Assembly (NCBI GenBank): GCA_028292625.1 | Contig: JAQGLY010000095.1 | Location: 1-64,000 of the forward strand | Source of the DNA: Herbaspirillum sp. | GTDB taxonomy: Bacteria; Pseudomonadota; Gammaproteobacteria; Burkholderiales; Burkholderiaceae_D | Reading direction: 5' to 3' | DNA length: 64,000 bases | Shown: positions 8,602-16,872 of the stretch, one piece after another | How the letters are laid out: each line of letters opens with the position of its first letter | How positions within the stretch are numbered: position 1 is the stretch's first letter | Position numbers and translations under genes: made by a program | The notes under the pieces: model-generated | Told to the model about the DNA's origin: nothing | Databases searched by the model: none | The model's input: the letters and a program-made list of their open reading frames with translations, nothing else

Positions 8602-9606
8602 ATGCAAACATTCGAAATGATCCGCGCGCAAAGCGCCGGAGATGCGGTGCGGCTGGGAGCGCAAGGCAACGCGGCGCGTCCGGTCCGTTTCATCGCCGGC
8701 GGCACCACGCTGCTGGACCTGATGAAGCTCAATGTCGAACAGCCGCAGCAAGTGCTCGACATCAATCGCCTGCCGCTGGCGCAGGTCGAACAGACCCCGG
8801 ACGGCGGTCTGAAAATCGGCGCGCTGGTACGCAACAGCGATCTCGCCAATCATCCGTTGGTAATGCAGCGTTATCCGGTATTGAGCCAGGCGCTGCTGTC
8901 CGGCGCGTCCGCGCAATTGCGCAACATGGCGACCACCGGCGGCAACCTGCTGCAACGCACGCGCTGCGTGTATTTCCGCGATACCGCGATGGCCTGCAAC
9001 AAGCGCGCACCCGGTTCCGGCTGTTCCGCCATCGGCGGCTTCAATCGCAATCTGGCCATTCTCGGCGCCAGCGACGATTGCATCGCCACCAATCCGTCCG
9101 ACATGAACGTGGCGCTGACCGCGCTGGAAGCCGTCATTCACGTACAGGGCGCGGGCGGCAATCGCAGCATCGCCATCGGCGATTTTTTTCTGTTGCCGGG
9201 CAATACGCCTCAGCGCGAAACGGTGCTCGAACCGGGCGATCTGATCACGCACGTCACGTTGGCCGCGCCGGCCGCCGCGACCCATTCGACTTATCTGAAA
9301 CTGCGCGATCGGGCCTCGTATGAATTCGCGCTGTCGTCCGCCGCCGTGGTCGTCGGCGTCGCCAATGGCCGCATTCATCATGCGCGGGTGGCGCTGGGGG
9401 GCGTCGGCACGCGGCCCTGGCGTTCGCCCGAAGCCGAAGCCGTGCTGATCAATGCCAGCGCCAGCGCCGACACCTTTGCGCAGGCCGCCAAAGCGGCGGT
9501 ACGCAACGCCGTGCCGCGCAGCGAAAACGGCTTCAAGGTCGATCTGGTGCAGCGCTGCCTGGTGCACGCGCTGACGACCGTCGCAAGCGCTCAAAGGAAT
9601 ATCTGA
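8602..9606 (+). CDS. paoB: PaoB-type FAD-binding subunit with extra Fe-S segment
   Basis: A 334-residue medium subunit of the xanthine oxidase family. The FAD loops are visible as FIAGGTTLLDLMK near residue 31 and TTGGNLLQRTRC near 112. The latter continues with the cysteines of MACNKR and GSGCSAI and a later SDDCIAT. These four cysteines match the additional [4Fe-4S] cluster that distinguishes PaoB from ordinary FAD subunits. It begins ten bases after paoA stops and ends one base before paoC starts, so all three are co-transcribed. The FAD passes electrons from the [2Fe-2S] clusters to an acceptor. Confidence 0.92.
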   Translation: MQTFEMIRAQSAGDAVRLGAQGNAARPVRFIAGGTTLLDLMKLNVEQPQQVLDINRLPLAQVEQTPDGGLKIGALVRNSDLANHPLVMQRYPVLSQALLSGASAQLRNMATTGGNLLQRTRCVYFRDTAMACNKRAPGSGCSAIGGFNRNLAILGASDDCIATNPSDMNVALTALEAVIHVQGAGGNRSIAIGDFFLLPGNTPQRETVLEPGDLITHVTLAAPAAATHSTYLKLRDRASYEFALSSAAVVVGVANGRIHHARVALGGVGTRPWRSPEAEAVLINASASADTFAQAAKAAVRNAVPRSENGFKVDLVQRCLVHALTTVASAQRNI

Positions 9607-9607
9607 T

Positions 9608-11854
9608 ATGGCGATTCAATCCCAAACACCTTCCATCGTCACCGGCGTCGGCGCGCCGTTGCCGCGCATCGACGGTCCGCTGAAAGTGACCGGCAAGGCG
9701 CACTACACCTCCGATCGCCGCTTTCCCGGCATGCTCATCGCGGTACCCGTATGCGCCACCATTGCGCGCGGCGAGCTGACCCGCATCGACACGTCCGCGG
9801 CCGCGTCGATGCCGGGCGTGCGCATGATCTATACGCATGAAAACATCGGTCGCTTCTATCACGTCAGCAGCAGCACGCGCACCGATGAAAGACGTCCTCC
9901 GATGGAAGACACCACCATCCGCTACTACGGCCAGTACGTCGCAATGGCGGTCGCCGATACCTTCGAACAAGCCAGCGCCGCCGCGGCCGCGATCAAGGTC
10001 ACCTATAGAAAGGAACAGCCCGACGTCCGCAAGCTGTTGTCAGCCGACGCCGAGCCGAAAGTCGATTCCTTGCGTGGCGATCCGGACGCCGCTTTCGCCG
10101 CCGCCGCGGTAAAGCTGGACGAGACCTATACGACCCCGGTCGAAACGCACAATCCGATCGAACTGCACGCGTCCGTGGCAGTCTACGACGGCCAGAACTT
10201 CACCTTGTACGAAACCTCGCAGGCCATCGTCAATCATCAGGTCGCCATGGTGGAAGCCCTCGGCGTGCAGCCGGAAAACGTCCGCGTCGTGATGGAATAT
10301 CTCGGTTCGGGTTTCGGCGGCAAATTGTGGCCGTGGACGCACAGCCTGCTGGCGGCGCAAGCGGCGCGCAATCTGCGCCGTCCGATCAAGCTGGTGGTCG
10401 GCCGCGACATGATGTTTCACAATGTCGGCCATCGTCCGCTGACCCAGCAGCGCGTCCGCTTGTCCGCCACGGCCGACGGCAAGCTGACATCGCTGCAACA
10501 GGACTATCTGTATCACAATGCGCAAATCGAAATCCACAAAGAAAATTGCGGCGAAGCCACGGTCTATCACTACAACACCGACAATCTGCGCGTCACCAGC
10601 GCGGCGGCCAAACGCAACACGGCGCCGACCACCTCGATGCGCGGTCCGGGCGCGGTGCCCGGCCTGTTCGCCACCGAATCGGCGCTCGATGAACTGGCCG
10701 TCAAACTCGGCATCGACCCGGTGCAATTACGGCTGATCAATGAACCGCCGCTGGATCAAAGCCTGAACGTACCGTTTTCATCGCGCCACGTACGCGAATG
10801 CCTGACTACAGGCGCCGACCGGTTCGGCTGGGCGCGGCGCAACCCCAAGGTCGGTTCAATGCGGCGCGACGGCGAAATACTCGGCTGGGGCGTGGCAGGC
10901 TGTTCATGGATCGCCAAGCGCAATCCCGCGGAAGCGTCGGTCGCGTTGACGGCCGACGGCGGCGCGCGCGTATCGTCGGCGGCCCAGGACATCGGCACCG
11001 GCACGTATACCGTGCTGTCGCAGATGGTGGCGCAATTGACCGGCATATCCATGTCGAAAATCGTCGTCGCGCTGGGCGATACGCGCCTGCCGCCGGGGCC
11101 GTTTTCAGGAGGTTCGGTAGCGACCGCGTCGTTGACGCCGGCGGTGCATGGCGCCGTGCGCAGCGCCGTCAAGCAGGTGTTGACGATTGCCGCCGACGCC
11201 GAGCAATCGCCGTTTCACGGCGCCAAGGCCGACGCGCTGGCGTTTTCGCAAGGGCGCGTGCATCGCAAGGAGCAGTCGCCGCAAAGCGGTGTGCCGTTCG
11301 CCGACATCATCCGCGCCGCCAGGCTGAGCGGCGTCACCGGCAGGGGAAAAGGAGGGGCCAGCAACGACGATCCGGGCGCCGACAAAATCTCCCAGCACTC
11401 GTACGGCGCGCAATTCGTCGAAGTGCGCTGGCAACCGGAAATCGCCCGCCTGCGCGTCAATCGCGTGGTCACCGTGATCGACGCCGGCCGCATCATCAAT
11501 CCACGCACCGGCCGCAACCAGATCGAAGGCGCGGTGGTGATGGGAATCGGCATGGCCCTGTTCGAAGAAACCTATTACGATCAGCGTAACGGCAAGCCGG
11601 TCAACAACAACCTCGCCGATTATGTGATGACCACCAACGCCGATGCCCCGGACATCGACGTGGCGTTTCTCGACTATCCCGATATGACACTGGACGAATT
11701 GGGCGCGCGCGGCATCGGGGAAATCGGTCTCGCAGGATTGGCGCCGGCGTTGACTGCGGCGGTGTATCACGCGACCGGCGTGCGGGTGCGCGATTTGCCG
11801 GTGAAAATCGAGGATTTGCTGAAGGGCGAGAGCCGGTATCGGATTGGCGCTTGA
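9608..11854 (+). CDS. paoC: PaoC-type molybdopterin large subunit of aldehyde oxidoreductase
   Basis: This 748-residue protein is the catalytic subunit that binds the molybdenum cofactor (the cytosine dinucleotide form in E. coli PaoC). It opens with PLPRIDGPLKVTGKAHYTSD, characteristic of the family, and contains GSGFGGKLWPW in the substrate-channel region. RGIGEIGLAG near residue 705 carries the catalytic glutamate. It has no signal peptide and would be exported with PaoA. The E. coli operon ends with paoD, a cofactor-sulfurating chaperone; none is found here, so maturation must depend on a gene elsewhere. A terminator follows at 11912. Confidence 0.92.
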   Translation: MAIQSQTPSIVTGVGAPLPRIDGPLKVTGKAHYTSDRRFPGMLIAVPVCATIARGELTRIDTSAAASMPGVRMIYTHENIGRFYHVSSSTRTDERRPPMEDTTIRYYGQYVAMAVADTFEQASAAAAAIKVTYRKEQPDVRKLLSADAEPKVDSLRGDPDAAFAAAAVKLDETYTTPVETHNPIELHASVAVYDGQNFTLYETSQAIVNHQVAMVEALGVQPENVRVVMEYLGSGFGGKLWPWTHSLLAAQAARNLRRPIKLVVGRDMMFHNVGHRPLTQQRVRLSATADGKLTSLQQDYLYHNAQIEIHKENCGEATVYHYNTDNLRVTSAAAKRNTAPTTSMRGPGAVPGLFATESALDELAVKLGIDPVQLRLINEPPLDQSLNVPFSSRHVRECLTTGADRFGWARRNPKVGSMRRDGEILGWGVAGCSWIAKRNPAEASVALTADGGARVSSAAQDIGTGTYTVLSQMVAQLTGISMSKIVVALGDTRLPPGPFSGGSVATASLTPAVHGAVRSAVKQVLTIAADAEQSPFHGAKADALAFSQGRVHRKEQSPQSGVPFADIIRAARLSGVTGRGKGGASNDDPGADKISQHSYGAQFVEVRWQPEIARLRVNRVVTVIDAGRIINPRTGRNQIEGAVVMGIGMALFEETYYDQRNGKPVNNNLADYVMTTNADAPDIDVAFLDYPDMTLDELGARGIGEIGLAGLAPALTAAVYHATGVRVRDLPVKIEDLLKGESRYRIGA

Positions 11855-11911
11855 TGCGAGCCTGACTGAGTTGGTCGAGCCGATCCGATAGGAGTCGGTT
11901 CTCTCAAGGGA

Positions 11912-11942
11912 ACAGCGCCGCTGAACAGGCGCTGTTTTTTTT
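11912..11942 (+). terminator. Intrinsic terminator after the pao operon
   Basis: Stem acagcgcc / ggcgctgt with an eight-base loop is followed by a run of eight T. It ends directly at the ATG at 11943, which argues that the next gene starts further downstream. Confidence 0.85.
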
Positions 11943-11966
11943 ATGATGGCGTTATTCAAGGCGGAT

Positions 11967-12560
11967 ATGAGGAACAAAAAAATAGTGGTGCTGGCGGCGT
12001 TGCAGAACGAACTTACCGCGCACAAGGCGCCGGCCGGCATCGAGGTCATTCATACGGGCGTCGGAAAAGTGAATGCCGCATCGGTAACGACGGCCGCGAT
12101 CCTACGCATTCAGCCGGCGCTGATCGTCAACTTCGGCACGGTCGGTAAAATCAATCCGGCGTTGCATGGGCTGTTGGAAATCTCCAAAACGATTCAGCGC
12201 GACATGATGGCGATGCCGCTGGCCCAGCGGGGCGTCACGCCTCTTTCCAACGAGCCGCCGGCTTATCTCTCCGGGTTCGGCAATGCGGTCTGCGGCACCG
12301 GAGACAGTTTCGTGACCGCGCGGGACGACTGGCTGGTCACCTCAGGTGTGGACGTGGTGGACATGGAATTGTTCGCCATCGCGCATACCTGCAATCGATA
12401 CGGGATTCCGTGGCGGGCGTTTAAATACATTACTGACGGCGCCGACGATGCATCGCATCAGGATTGGACGGCGAATGTGCATCTGGGGGAGGAATTGTTT
12501 TGGGAGCGGCTGGATGAAGTGAGCGAATACCTGTCTGCGGCGGAAAACAAATCGAAGTAA
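11967..12560 (+). CDS. Phosphorylase-superfamily nucleosidase, MTA/SAH nucleosidase-like
   Basis: This 197-residue protein begins MRNKKIVVLAALQNEL, the opening of methylthioadenosine/S-adenosylhomocysteine nucleosidases. It keeps the key elements in shortened form: the glycine loop GVGKVNA, FGTVGKI, GTGDSFV near residue 110 and VDMELFAIA near 132, whose Met-Glu binds ribose. Such enzymes cleave adenine from MTA or SAH in methionine recycling and quorum-signal metabolism. The protein is about 30 residues shorter than typical family members. The ATG at 11967 was chosen because AAGGCGG precedes it and earlier ATGs lie within the terminator of paoC. Confidence 0.8.
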   Translation: MRNKKIVVLAALQNELTAHKAPAGIEVIHTGVGKVNAASVTTAAILRIQPALIVNFGTVGKINPALHGLLEISKTIQRDMMAMPLAQRGVTPLSNEPPAYLSGFGNAVCGTGDSFVTARDDWLVTSGVDVVDMELFAIAHTCNRYGIPWRAFKYITDGADDASHQDWTANVHLGEELFWERLDEVSEYLSAAENKSK

Positions 12561-12578
12561 TGCTTGCTCCGGCCGCCC

Positions 12579-13703
12579 TCAAACGACTGGCGGCGGCGCA
12601 ACCGGTATGCGCATCAATAACCTCGCACGGGTATAAATCGGAAGGAGTTGAACTTTCGTCCACGGCTCCGCAAAACGCGTGACCAAGGCCGCGATGGCAA
12701 TCATGGCCGCGATCGGCAGAACCGGCAGCAGAATGTGCGGCAGCCGGGGCGCAACATGGCCGAATTTGACGATCATTGCCACCACCATGTTCTCGTGCAG
12801 CAGATAAAGCGGGTAACTGATGATGCCCATGAACAACAGGGCCCGATTACTCAGAAGCTTATGCGTTAGCGGCTGGTAAATGACCACGGCGAAGAACAGC
12901 GCGATCGCGATGGGGGAGAAGATATCCCGCGGTTTAGGCTCGGTGAGCGCCAAGGCGGCCAGCACAGCCACGATCAAAGCCAGGACGAAAATCGAGAATT
13001 TCCGGGTCTGGAAAAATCGATAAAACAGGGCGCCCGCGGCAAACCATCCGAAATACTGGGCCGCTGTGACGGAAACGAAGGAATGCAAAGGGGAAAGCAG
13101 GGACGCCGGGAGTAACTCCGGAAACAGCTCTCGATAAGTCGCCAGCAAAAACGTCGCGACGATGACGCCGATCGTTTTTTTGCCGCCGATTGTGAAAAAA
13201 AGAATACCGGCGACGAAATAGAACTTCACCTCTACAAAGAGGGTCCAGAACGTCCCTTCCAGCGGATGCACCTCGGTACCCAGCAAGCGACTCCATTTAT
13301 TCGGTTCAATAAAACTCAGCCCCGGTAGAAAGTCATGAAACATGGGCTGACCAGCCGGCCTCTCCGGAAATAACAAGGTCGTGGAAAATATCAGGATCGA
13401 ACAGACCAGCATTGCAGGGAATAAACGAATCCATCTACGCGTAATGAAATCAGGAAAATTCGCCGATTTCTCCAGGGTAAGGAAAATCACGAAACCCGAG
13501 ATGAGAAAAAACAGCTCGACACCCAACCAGCCATACGAGGCGAGGCCACTAGCAAACTCGCTGCCATACGGGGTTAAATTGCCCCATCGAACATAGCTGT
13601 GATAGAGCAACACCGACACAATGGCGATACCGCGCAGCCCATCCAAAAACAGAATGCGATTTCCCTTGTCCGGGTTGTTGCCATGACGATTTCCACCAAA
13701 CAT
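12579..13703 (-). CDS. Acyltransferase-3 family membrane protein
   Basis: A 374-residue protein with about ten hydrophobic helices. LFLDGLRGIAIVSVLLYHSY near residue 18 contains the conserved Arg of DGLRG and the catalytic His of YH, which define acyltransferase-3 (OatA/OafA-like) enzymes. They move acetyl or other acyl groups to surface sugars such as O antigen, peptidoglycan or exopolysaccharide. The ATG at 13703 follows GGGG at good distance. It faces the nucleosidase gene convergently with only 18 bases between. A second member of this family lies at 16873-18027. Confidence 0.88.
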   Translation of the reverse strand: MFGGNRHGNNPDKGNRILFLDGLRGIAIVSVLLYHSYVRWGNLTPYGSEFASGLASYGWLGVELFFLISGFVIFLTLEKSANFPDFITRRWIRLFPAMLVCSILIFSTTLLFPERPAGQPMFHDFLPGLSFIEPNKWSRLLGTEVHPLEGTFWTLFVEVKFYFVAGILFFTIGGKKTIGVIVATFLLATYRELFPELLPASLLSPLHSFVSVTAAQYFGWFAAGALFYRFFQTRKFSIFVLALIVAVLAALALTEPKPRDIFSPIAIALFFAVVIYQPLTHKLLSNRALLFMGIISYPLYLLHENMVVAMIVKFGHVAPRLPHILLPVLPIAAMIAIAALVTRFAEPWTKVQLLPIYTRARLLMRIPVAPPPVV

Positions 13704-14034
13704 ATGAACCCCTATATTTGCTGTTTATGCAGAGCAACAACATTCAACATGCCAATCATGTCGGCCATTGTAAGGCCAAAGCAGCTCACCGGTTCCAGAC
13801 GTATGTTTCGCACTAAAGTTTTCCGCGGAGCGATGATCTGTCGAGATTCCCTGATTTTTTAAAAGACGAGCCAGCCTTTATTTTTGCGAATGCGAATGGA
13901 TTGAATCTTTGCCGCCGACATATCGATGCGTGTTTGTCCGGCATTTTCTGCGTCGCTCCTTATGCATAATTTCAGCCAGACGGCATGCGAGGGCGTGCCG
14001 TCATGAATCGCTTGTCCAGCCAAGGAGATCACTC
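13704..14034. other. Divergent intergenic region before the hemerythrin gene
   Basis: These 331 bases contain no convincing gene. A hairpin gacggca / tgccgtc (13979-14002) lies in the leader of the hemerythrin gene, without a T tract. It may be a regulatory or stabilising structure. No clear promoter pair could be assigned. Confidence 0.4.
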
Positions 14035-14508
14035 ATGAACAGCCCAGATGCCATCGCATTATTGAAATCGGATCACCGCGAAGCGGAAGCGCTTTTCGAG
14101 CAATACGAGAAATTAAAGGAAAGTGGTTCGCCGCAAGAAAAAATGGAAATCGCCAAGAAAGTCTGCGGCGCGCTGCTGATTCACATGGAAATTGAAGAGA
14201 AACTTTTTTACCCGCGGGTACGCGCCAAAATCGGTGACGACGATCTGATGAACGAAGCCCTGGTCGAGCACAACGGAGCCAAGGACCTGATTAAGGAATT
14301 GGGCGAGCTTAAAGCGGACGACCCGATGTTCGATGCCAAAATCAAGGTGCTGAGCGAGGAGATCAAACATCACGTCAAAGAAGAAGAAGGCGAGATGTTT
14401 CCAAAGGCCTCCAGTTCCGGCCTCGACCTGAAGCAACTGGGTGATGAACTGTTTGCCGCGAAGAATCAAATGATGGAAAAACACGGGCTTACTCCGAAAG
14501 CGGCTTGA
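14035..14508 (+). CDS. Hemerythrin HHE-domain protein
   Basis: This 157-residue protein is all helical and carries the iron ligands of the HHE family: DHREAE near residue 14, HMEIEEKLFYP near 51, EHNGAKDLI near 76 and HHVKEEEGEMFP near 111. Bacterial proteins of this kind bind oxygen or nitric oxide, or store iron, and many are stress-induced. The ATG at 14035 has a strong AAGGAG at 14022-14027; a longer upstream frame has no binding site. It is cytoplasmic. No partner gene is adjacent, so it probably acts alone. Confidence 0.9.
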   Translation: MNSPDAIALLKSDHREAEALFEQYEKLKESGSPQEKMEIAKKVCGALLIHMEIEEKLFYPRVRAKIGDDDLMNEALVEHNGAKDLIKELGELKADDPMFDAKIKVLSEEIKHHVKEEEGEMFPKASSSGLDLKQLGDELFAAKNQMMEKHGLTPKAA

Positions 14509-14872
14509 TTGAGTACACGAGGGCACGCACTGCCGCGTCTGCCGTTCCGGCGGACGGATCCCGTCCAAAGCGGATCTGCCCCCGGCACCCGCAACGGCAG
14601 ACGCATCAGAGATTGGTGTTACGCATTCTGTAAGCCGTCCGTTCAGCGCCATCCTCGGCGGCGCGCCATGCCAGCGAAAACATTTCATCCAAAAACGTGG
14701 CTTTTCCACTTCCTTTTCCGCCGATTGCCGAATCAAAAAACAACAATGGAAAACAAAAATTTCGATGCATAAAAGACAAGTATATAATTAAAAATGTTAC
14801 ATAAATGACAACTAATAAAGTTGTGTTACTCATCGAAATACTCAACCTAAAATCCGGGGAAAGACGTTGCTC
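14509..14872. other. Intergenic region with AT-rich promoter zone
   Basis: These 364 bases carry no supported gene. The right part is strongly AT-rich and includes a TATAAT at 14783-14788, a likely -10 element for the PEP-CTERM gene at 14873. GGGGA lies at 14856. A P-loop-like reading on the minus strand was considered and rejected. Confidence 0.5.
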
Positions 14873-15439
14873 ATGAAAAATATTCTACGTGTTGCTGGCT
14901 TCGTAAGCATGATGGCGGCGAGCGCCATGTCCCATGCGACCGCCTATGATTTCTCTTATACATTTTCCACCGGCAACGCCATCACGGGTTCATTCGATGG
15001 CAGCGCAAGCGGCAATCTGGTCACCATCCTGTCCAATCTCGCGATCAGTCTCGACGGCGTCCCTTTCAACGACAGTGGAAATCTGTCTTCCTACGGATTT
15101 CCGAACGGGTCTTTTGGCGGCCCTGGGATTGTTTCGTTTAATGGATTGGAGAACAATTTCATCGCGGGCGATGGAGACCTGATGTATTTCGTCAGTACGA
15201 ACATGTTAGCCATGGCTGCTTATAACAACGGTAGTACCGATACCGCTTGGTATCTGGTGGATGCTGGTCTAAACGAAGATGCAAACGGTTTGTACGACGC
15301 GTCCCGCTGGAATCTCAGCGCTGTTTCCGCAGTGCCGGAACCGGAGGCGTATATGTTGTTGCTGGCCGGATTGGGACTCGCTGGCATCATGGCGCGGCGT
15401 CGTAGGGCGGGGAGTGCCGCAGCTGCTGCAGCTGCCTGA
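14873..15439 (+). CDS. Second PEP-CTERM sorted exported protein
   Basis: A 188-residue protein with a Sec signal peptide (about residues 1-24, cut after SHATA). A small beta-rich body (FSYTFSTGNAITGSFDGSAS) follows, then the sorting tag VPEPEAYMLLLAGLGLAG followed by RRRR and a run of seven alanines. PEP instead of VPEPS variants are common. It would be anchored and cut by exosortase and end up at the cell surface or in the exopolysaccharide matrix. The start is ATG at 14873 or TTG at 14867; GGGGA fits the TTG slightly better. Its body is unrelated to the PEP-CTERM protein at 6824. Confidence 0.85.
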   Translation: MKNILRVAGFVSMMAASAMSHATAYDFSYTFSTGNAITGSFDGSASGNLVTILSNLAISLDGVPFNDSGNLSSYGFPNGSFGGPGIVSFNGLENNFIAGDGDLMYFVSTNMLAMAAYNNGSTDTAWYLVDAGLNEDANGLYDASRWNLSAVSAVPEPEAYMLLLAGLGLAGIMARRRRAGSAAAAAAA

Positions 15440-15521
15440 TAAGAATTCCGGTGTTGATCAATCTTTGTTGATTGGCGCCGGCAATTGACCCGCTTTGCCA
15501 GATTCCCCTAAGAGAGACAGG

Positions 15522-15551
15522 GACCTAATCGTCAGGCGATTAGGTCTCTTT
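15522..15551 (+). terminator. Intrinsic terminator after PEP-CTERM gene
   Basis: A ten-base stem gacctaatcg / cgattaggtc with a five-base loop is followed by tctcttt. The T run is interrupted by C, so efficiency may be moderate. Confidence 0.65.
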
Positions 15552-15715
15552 CTGTTAGCGGACAGGCCATGTTCAGCCGATCATAAAAGCGCTTTATAAC
15601 GTCCTGCATGGTGCTTGACCTTCCAGCGATAGGAAGCTTGATGATCAGGTTTCGGAGTGAGGACACGTTCTTGCCCGTCCAACGATCAAGTTACCCACCT
15701 ATCAAGGATAGCGAA

Positions 15716-16144
15716 ATGAAAACCAACCGTTTACTTCCCATCTTCTCGCTGAGCATCGGACTCGTATTGTCCGGCGCGGCACTCGATGCGAGCGCGCAGC
15801 AATCCGGCGCAATGGCAAATGGCCAGATGAATATGTCTGCCACGAAAATGGATATGCCTGCACAAGCCGGCGGTACGCCGTCTGCATCAACTCAGGCGTT
15901 TGAGCAGAATGCGGCGAACATGATGAAAAATATGAGCGCCCCTCCTTACACCGGCGATGCAGACGCGGACTTTGTGGCACACATGATCCCGCATCACCAA
16001 GGCGCGGTGGACCAGGCCAAAGTGGAGATCAAGTATGGCAAAGATCCGAAAATGAAGGCGCTGGCGAAGAATATCATCAAGGCGCAGGAGGAAGAGATTG
16101 CCTATATGAAGCGATGGCAAGTCAAGCACCACAAAAAGATGTGA
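15716..16144 (+). CDS. DUF305 periplasmic protein (ferritin-like fold)
   Basis: This 142-residue protein has a Sec signal (residues 1-24, ending ASAQQ) and a Met-rich spacer (GQMNMSATKMDMPAQ). Then comes the DUF305 signature DFVAHMIPHHQGAVDQAKVE, whose Met and His residues are typical of metal-binding members such as CopM. It ends with HHKKM. The Met/His richness suggests periplasmic copper or silver binding, which is inference. The ATG at 15716 has AAGGATA upstream; the longer frame from 15608 lacks a binding site. No copper regulator or ATPase is next to it. Confidence 0.85.
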   Translation: MKTNRLLPIFSLSIGLVLSGAALDASAQQSGAMANGQMNMSATKMDMPAQAGGTPSASTQAFEQNAANMMKNMSAPPYTGDADADFVAHMIPHHQGAVDQAKVEIKYGKDPKMKALAKNIIKAQEEEIAYMKRWQVKHHKKM

Positions 16145-16219
16145 TGCGCGGATCCGAAAAAATGTCCGCTTTAACGGGCATTTCGTTTATGGCAGCCGGA
16201 TGAACATACGAAACATCTG

Positions 16220-16636
16220 CTAAGCCGTTTTTTGATCTATTAAATTCATTACAACGCGCCGAAAATCCATTGGCGATTTGACAAATGGGATACTGACCTG
16301 ATTGCCGCCGATGCCTCGTATCGACACCCGACCATATCCAAAAATCCGACCGACGATACCTTGTTCGATATTGATTGATTCAAGTTTGCTCAAGGGCATG
16401 TCGATAGAGGCGCGGCGAATGAAGCCTGCTTTGCCGATGACCTTTTTATTGGTTACGGCCAGCTCCGTTGTCGCTACATTGATGATCGCGAGAATGATCA
16501 AAATGATTGGAGGCACCACGGTGATCACCAGAATCGCAGCCCAAACAAAATACCAAAATTGGCTGAACCAACTAATTGTCGCGCTGCATTCAACTTTTTC
16601 ACCGTTGATCAGCGAGCTTTCGACAAATGCCCCCAT
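16220..16636 (-). CDS. PH-domain membrane protein (YdbT/DUF304-like)
   Basis: This 138-residue protein starts MGAFVESSLINGEKVECS and has a hydrophobic hairpin of two membrane segments at about residues 22-60. A bacterial pleckstrin-homology domain follows (TELAVTNKKVIGKAGFIRR, then LSKLESINIEQGIVGRIFGYG). The motif 'typical LTNKRVI-x-K-x-G' is easily seen. Such proteins are inner-membrane proteins of unknown function. AGAGGTAG precedes the ATG at 16636; a longer frame upstream has no signal. It is separated from the acyltransferase gene by a probable gene remnant at 16704-16868. Confidence 0.85.
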   Translation of the reverse strand: MGAFVESSLINGEKVECSATISWFSQFWYFVWAAILVITVVPPIILIILAIINVATTELAVTNKKVIGKAGFIRRASIDMPLSKLESINIEQGIVGRIFGYGRVSIRGIGGNQVSIPFVKSPMDFRRVVMNLIDQKTA

Positions 16637-16703
16637 GGCTTCTACCTCTGTAGCACGGAAATTACACGTTTGTCTAATATACAGCGCTGCGTCGAAAACT
16701 CGA

Positions 16704-16868
16704 CTATGTAAGATGGGGAAGATCCACACGATCATGGAGTTGCGCCGCGCGAGCAGGCACATCGACAGCAGCGCCGAGCTTGAAGGAGTCATCCTTTTCG
16801 GCTTGCAGCAAATAGACGCAAGCAGGTTTGGTGACCCCGCTGGTTCCTTTGCCGGTCGCTCGGTTTGA
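16704..16868 (-). pseudogene. Possible remnant of a small GIY-YIG/T5orf172-type protein
   Basis: The reading GVTKPACVYLLQAEKDDSFK and LGAAVDVPARAAQLHDR resembles the first 35 residues of GIY-YIG-like domains of the T5orf172 family (VYLLQ...K.G...D...R...L). The frame then ends at a TAG after HLT, without the catalytic Arg/Glu region, and no good start is visible, as the frame runs back into the acyltransferase gene. It may be a truncated gene or a chance resemblance. Confidence 0.3.
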
Positions 16869-16872
16869 ATTT

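Noticed and set aside
14606..14845. Minus-strand reading with GGKGSGKAT, resembling a P-loop
   Set aside because: The surrounding sequence shows no Walker B or helicase features, and the N-terminal part is an AT-rich promoter read as hydrophobic residues. Judged a coincidence.
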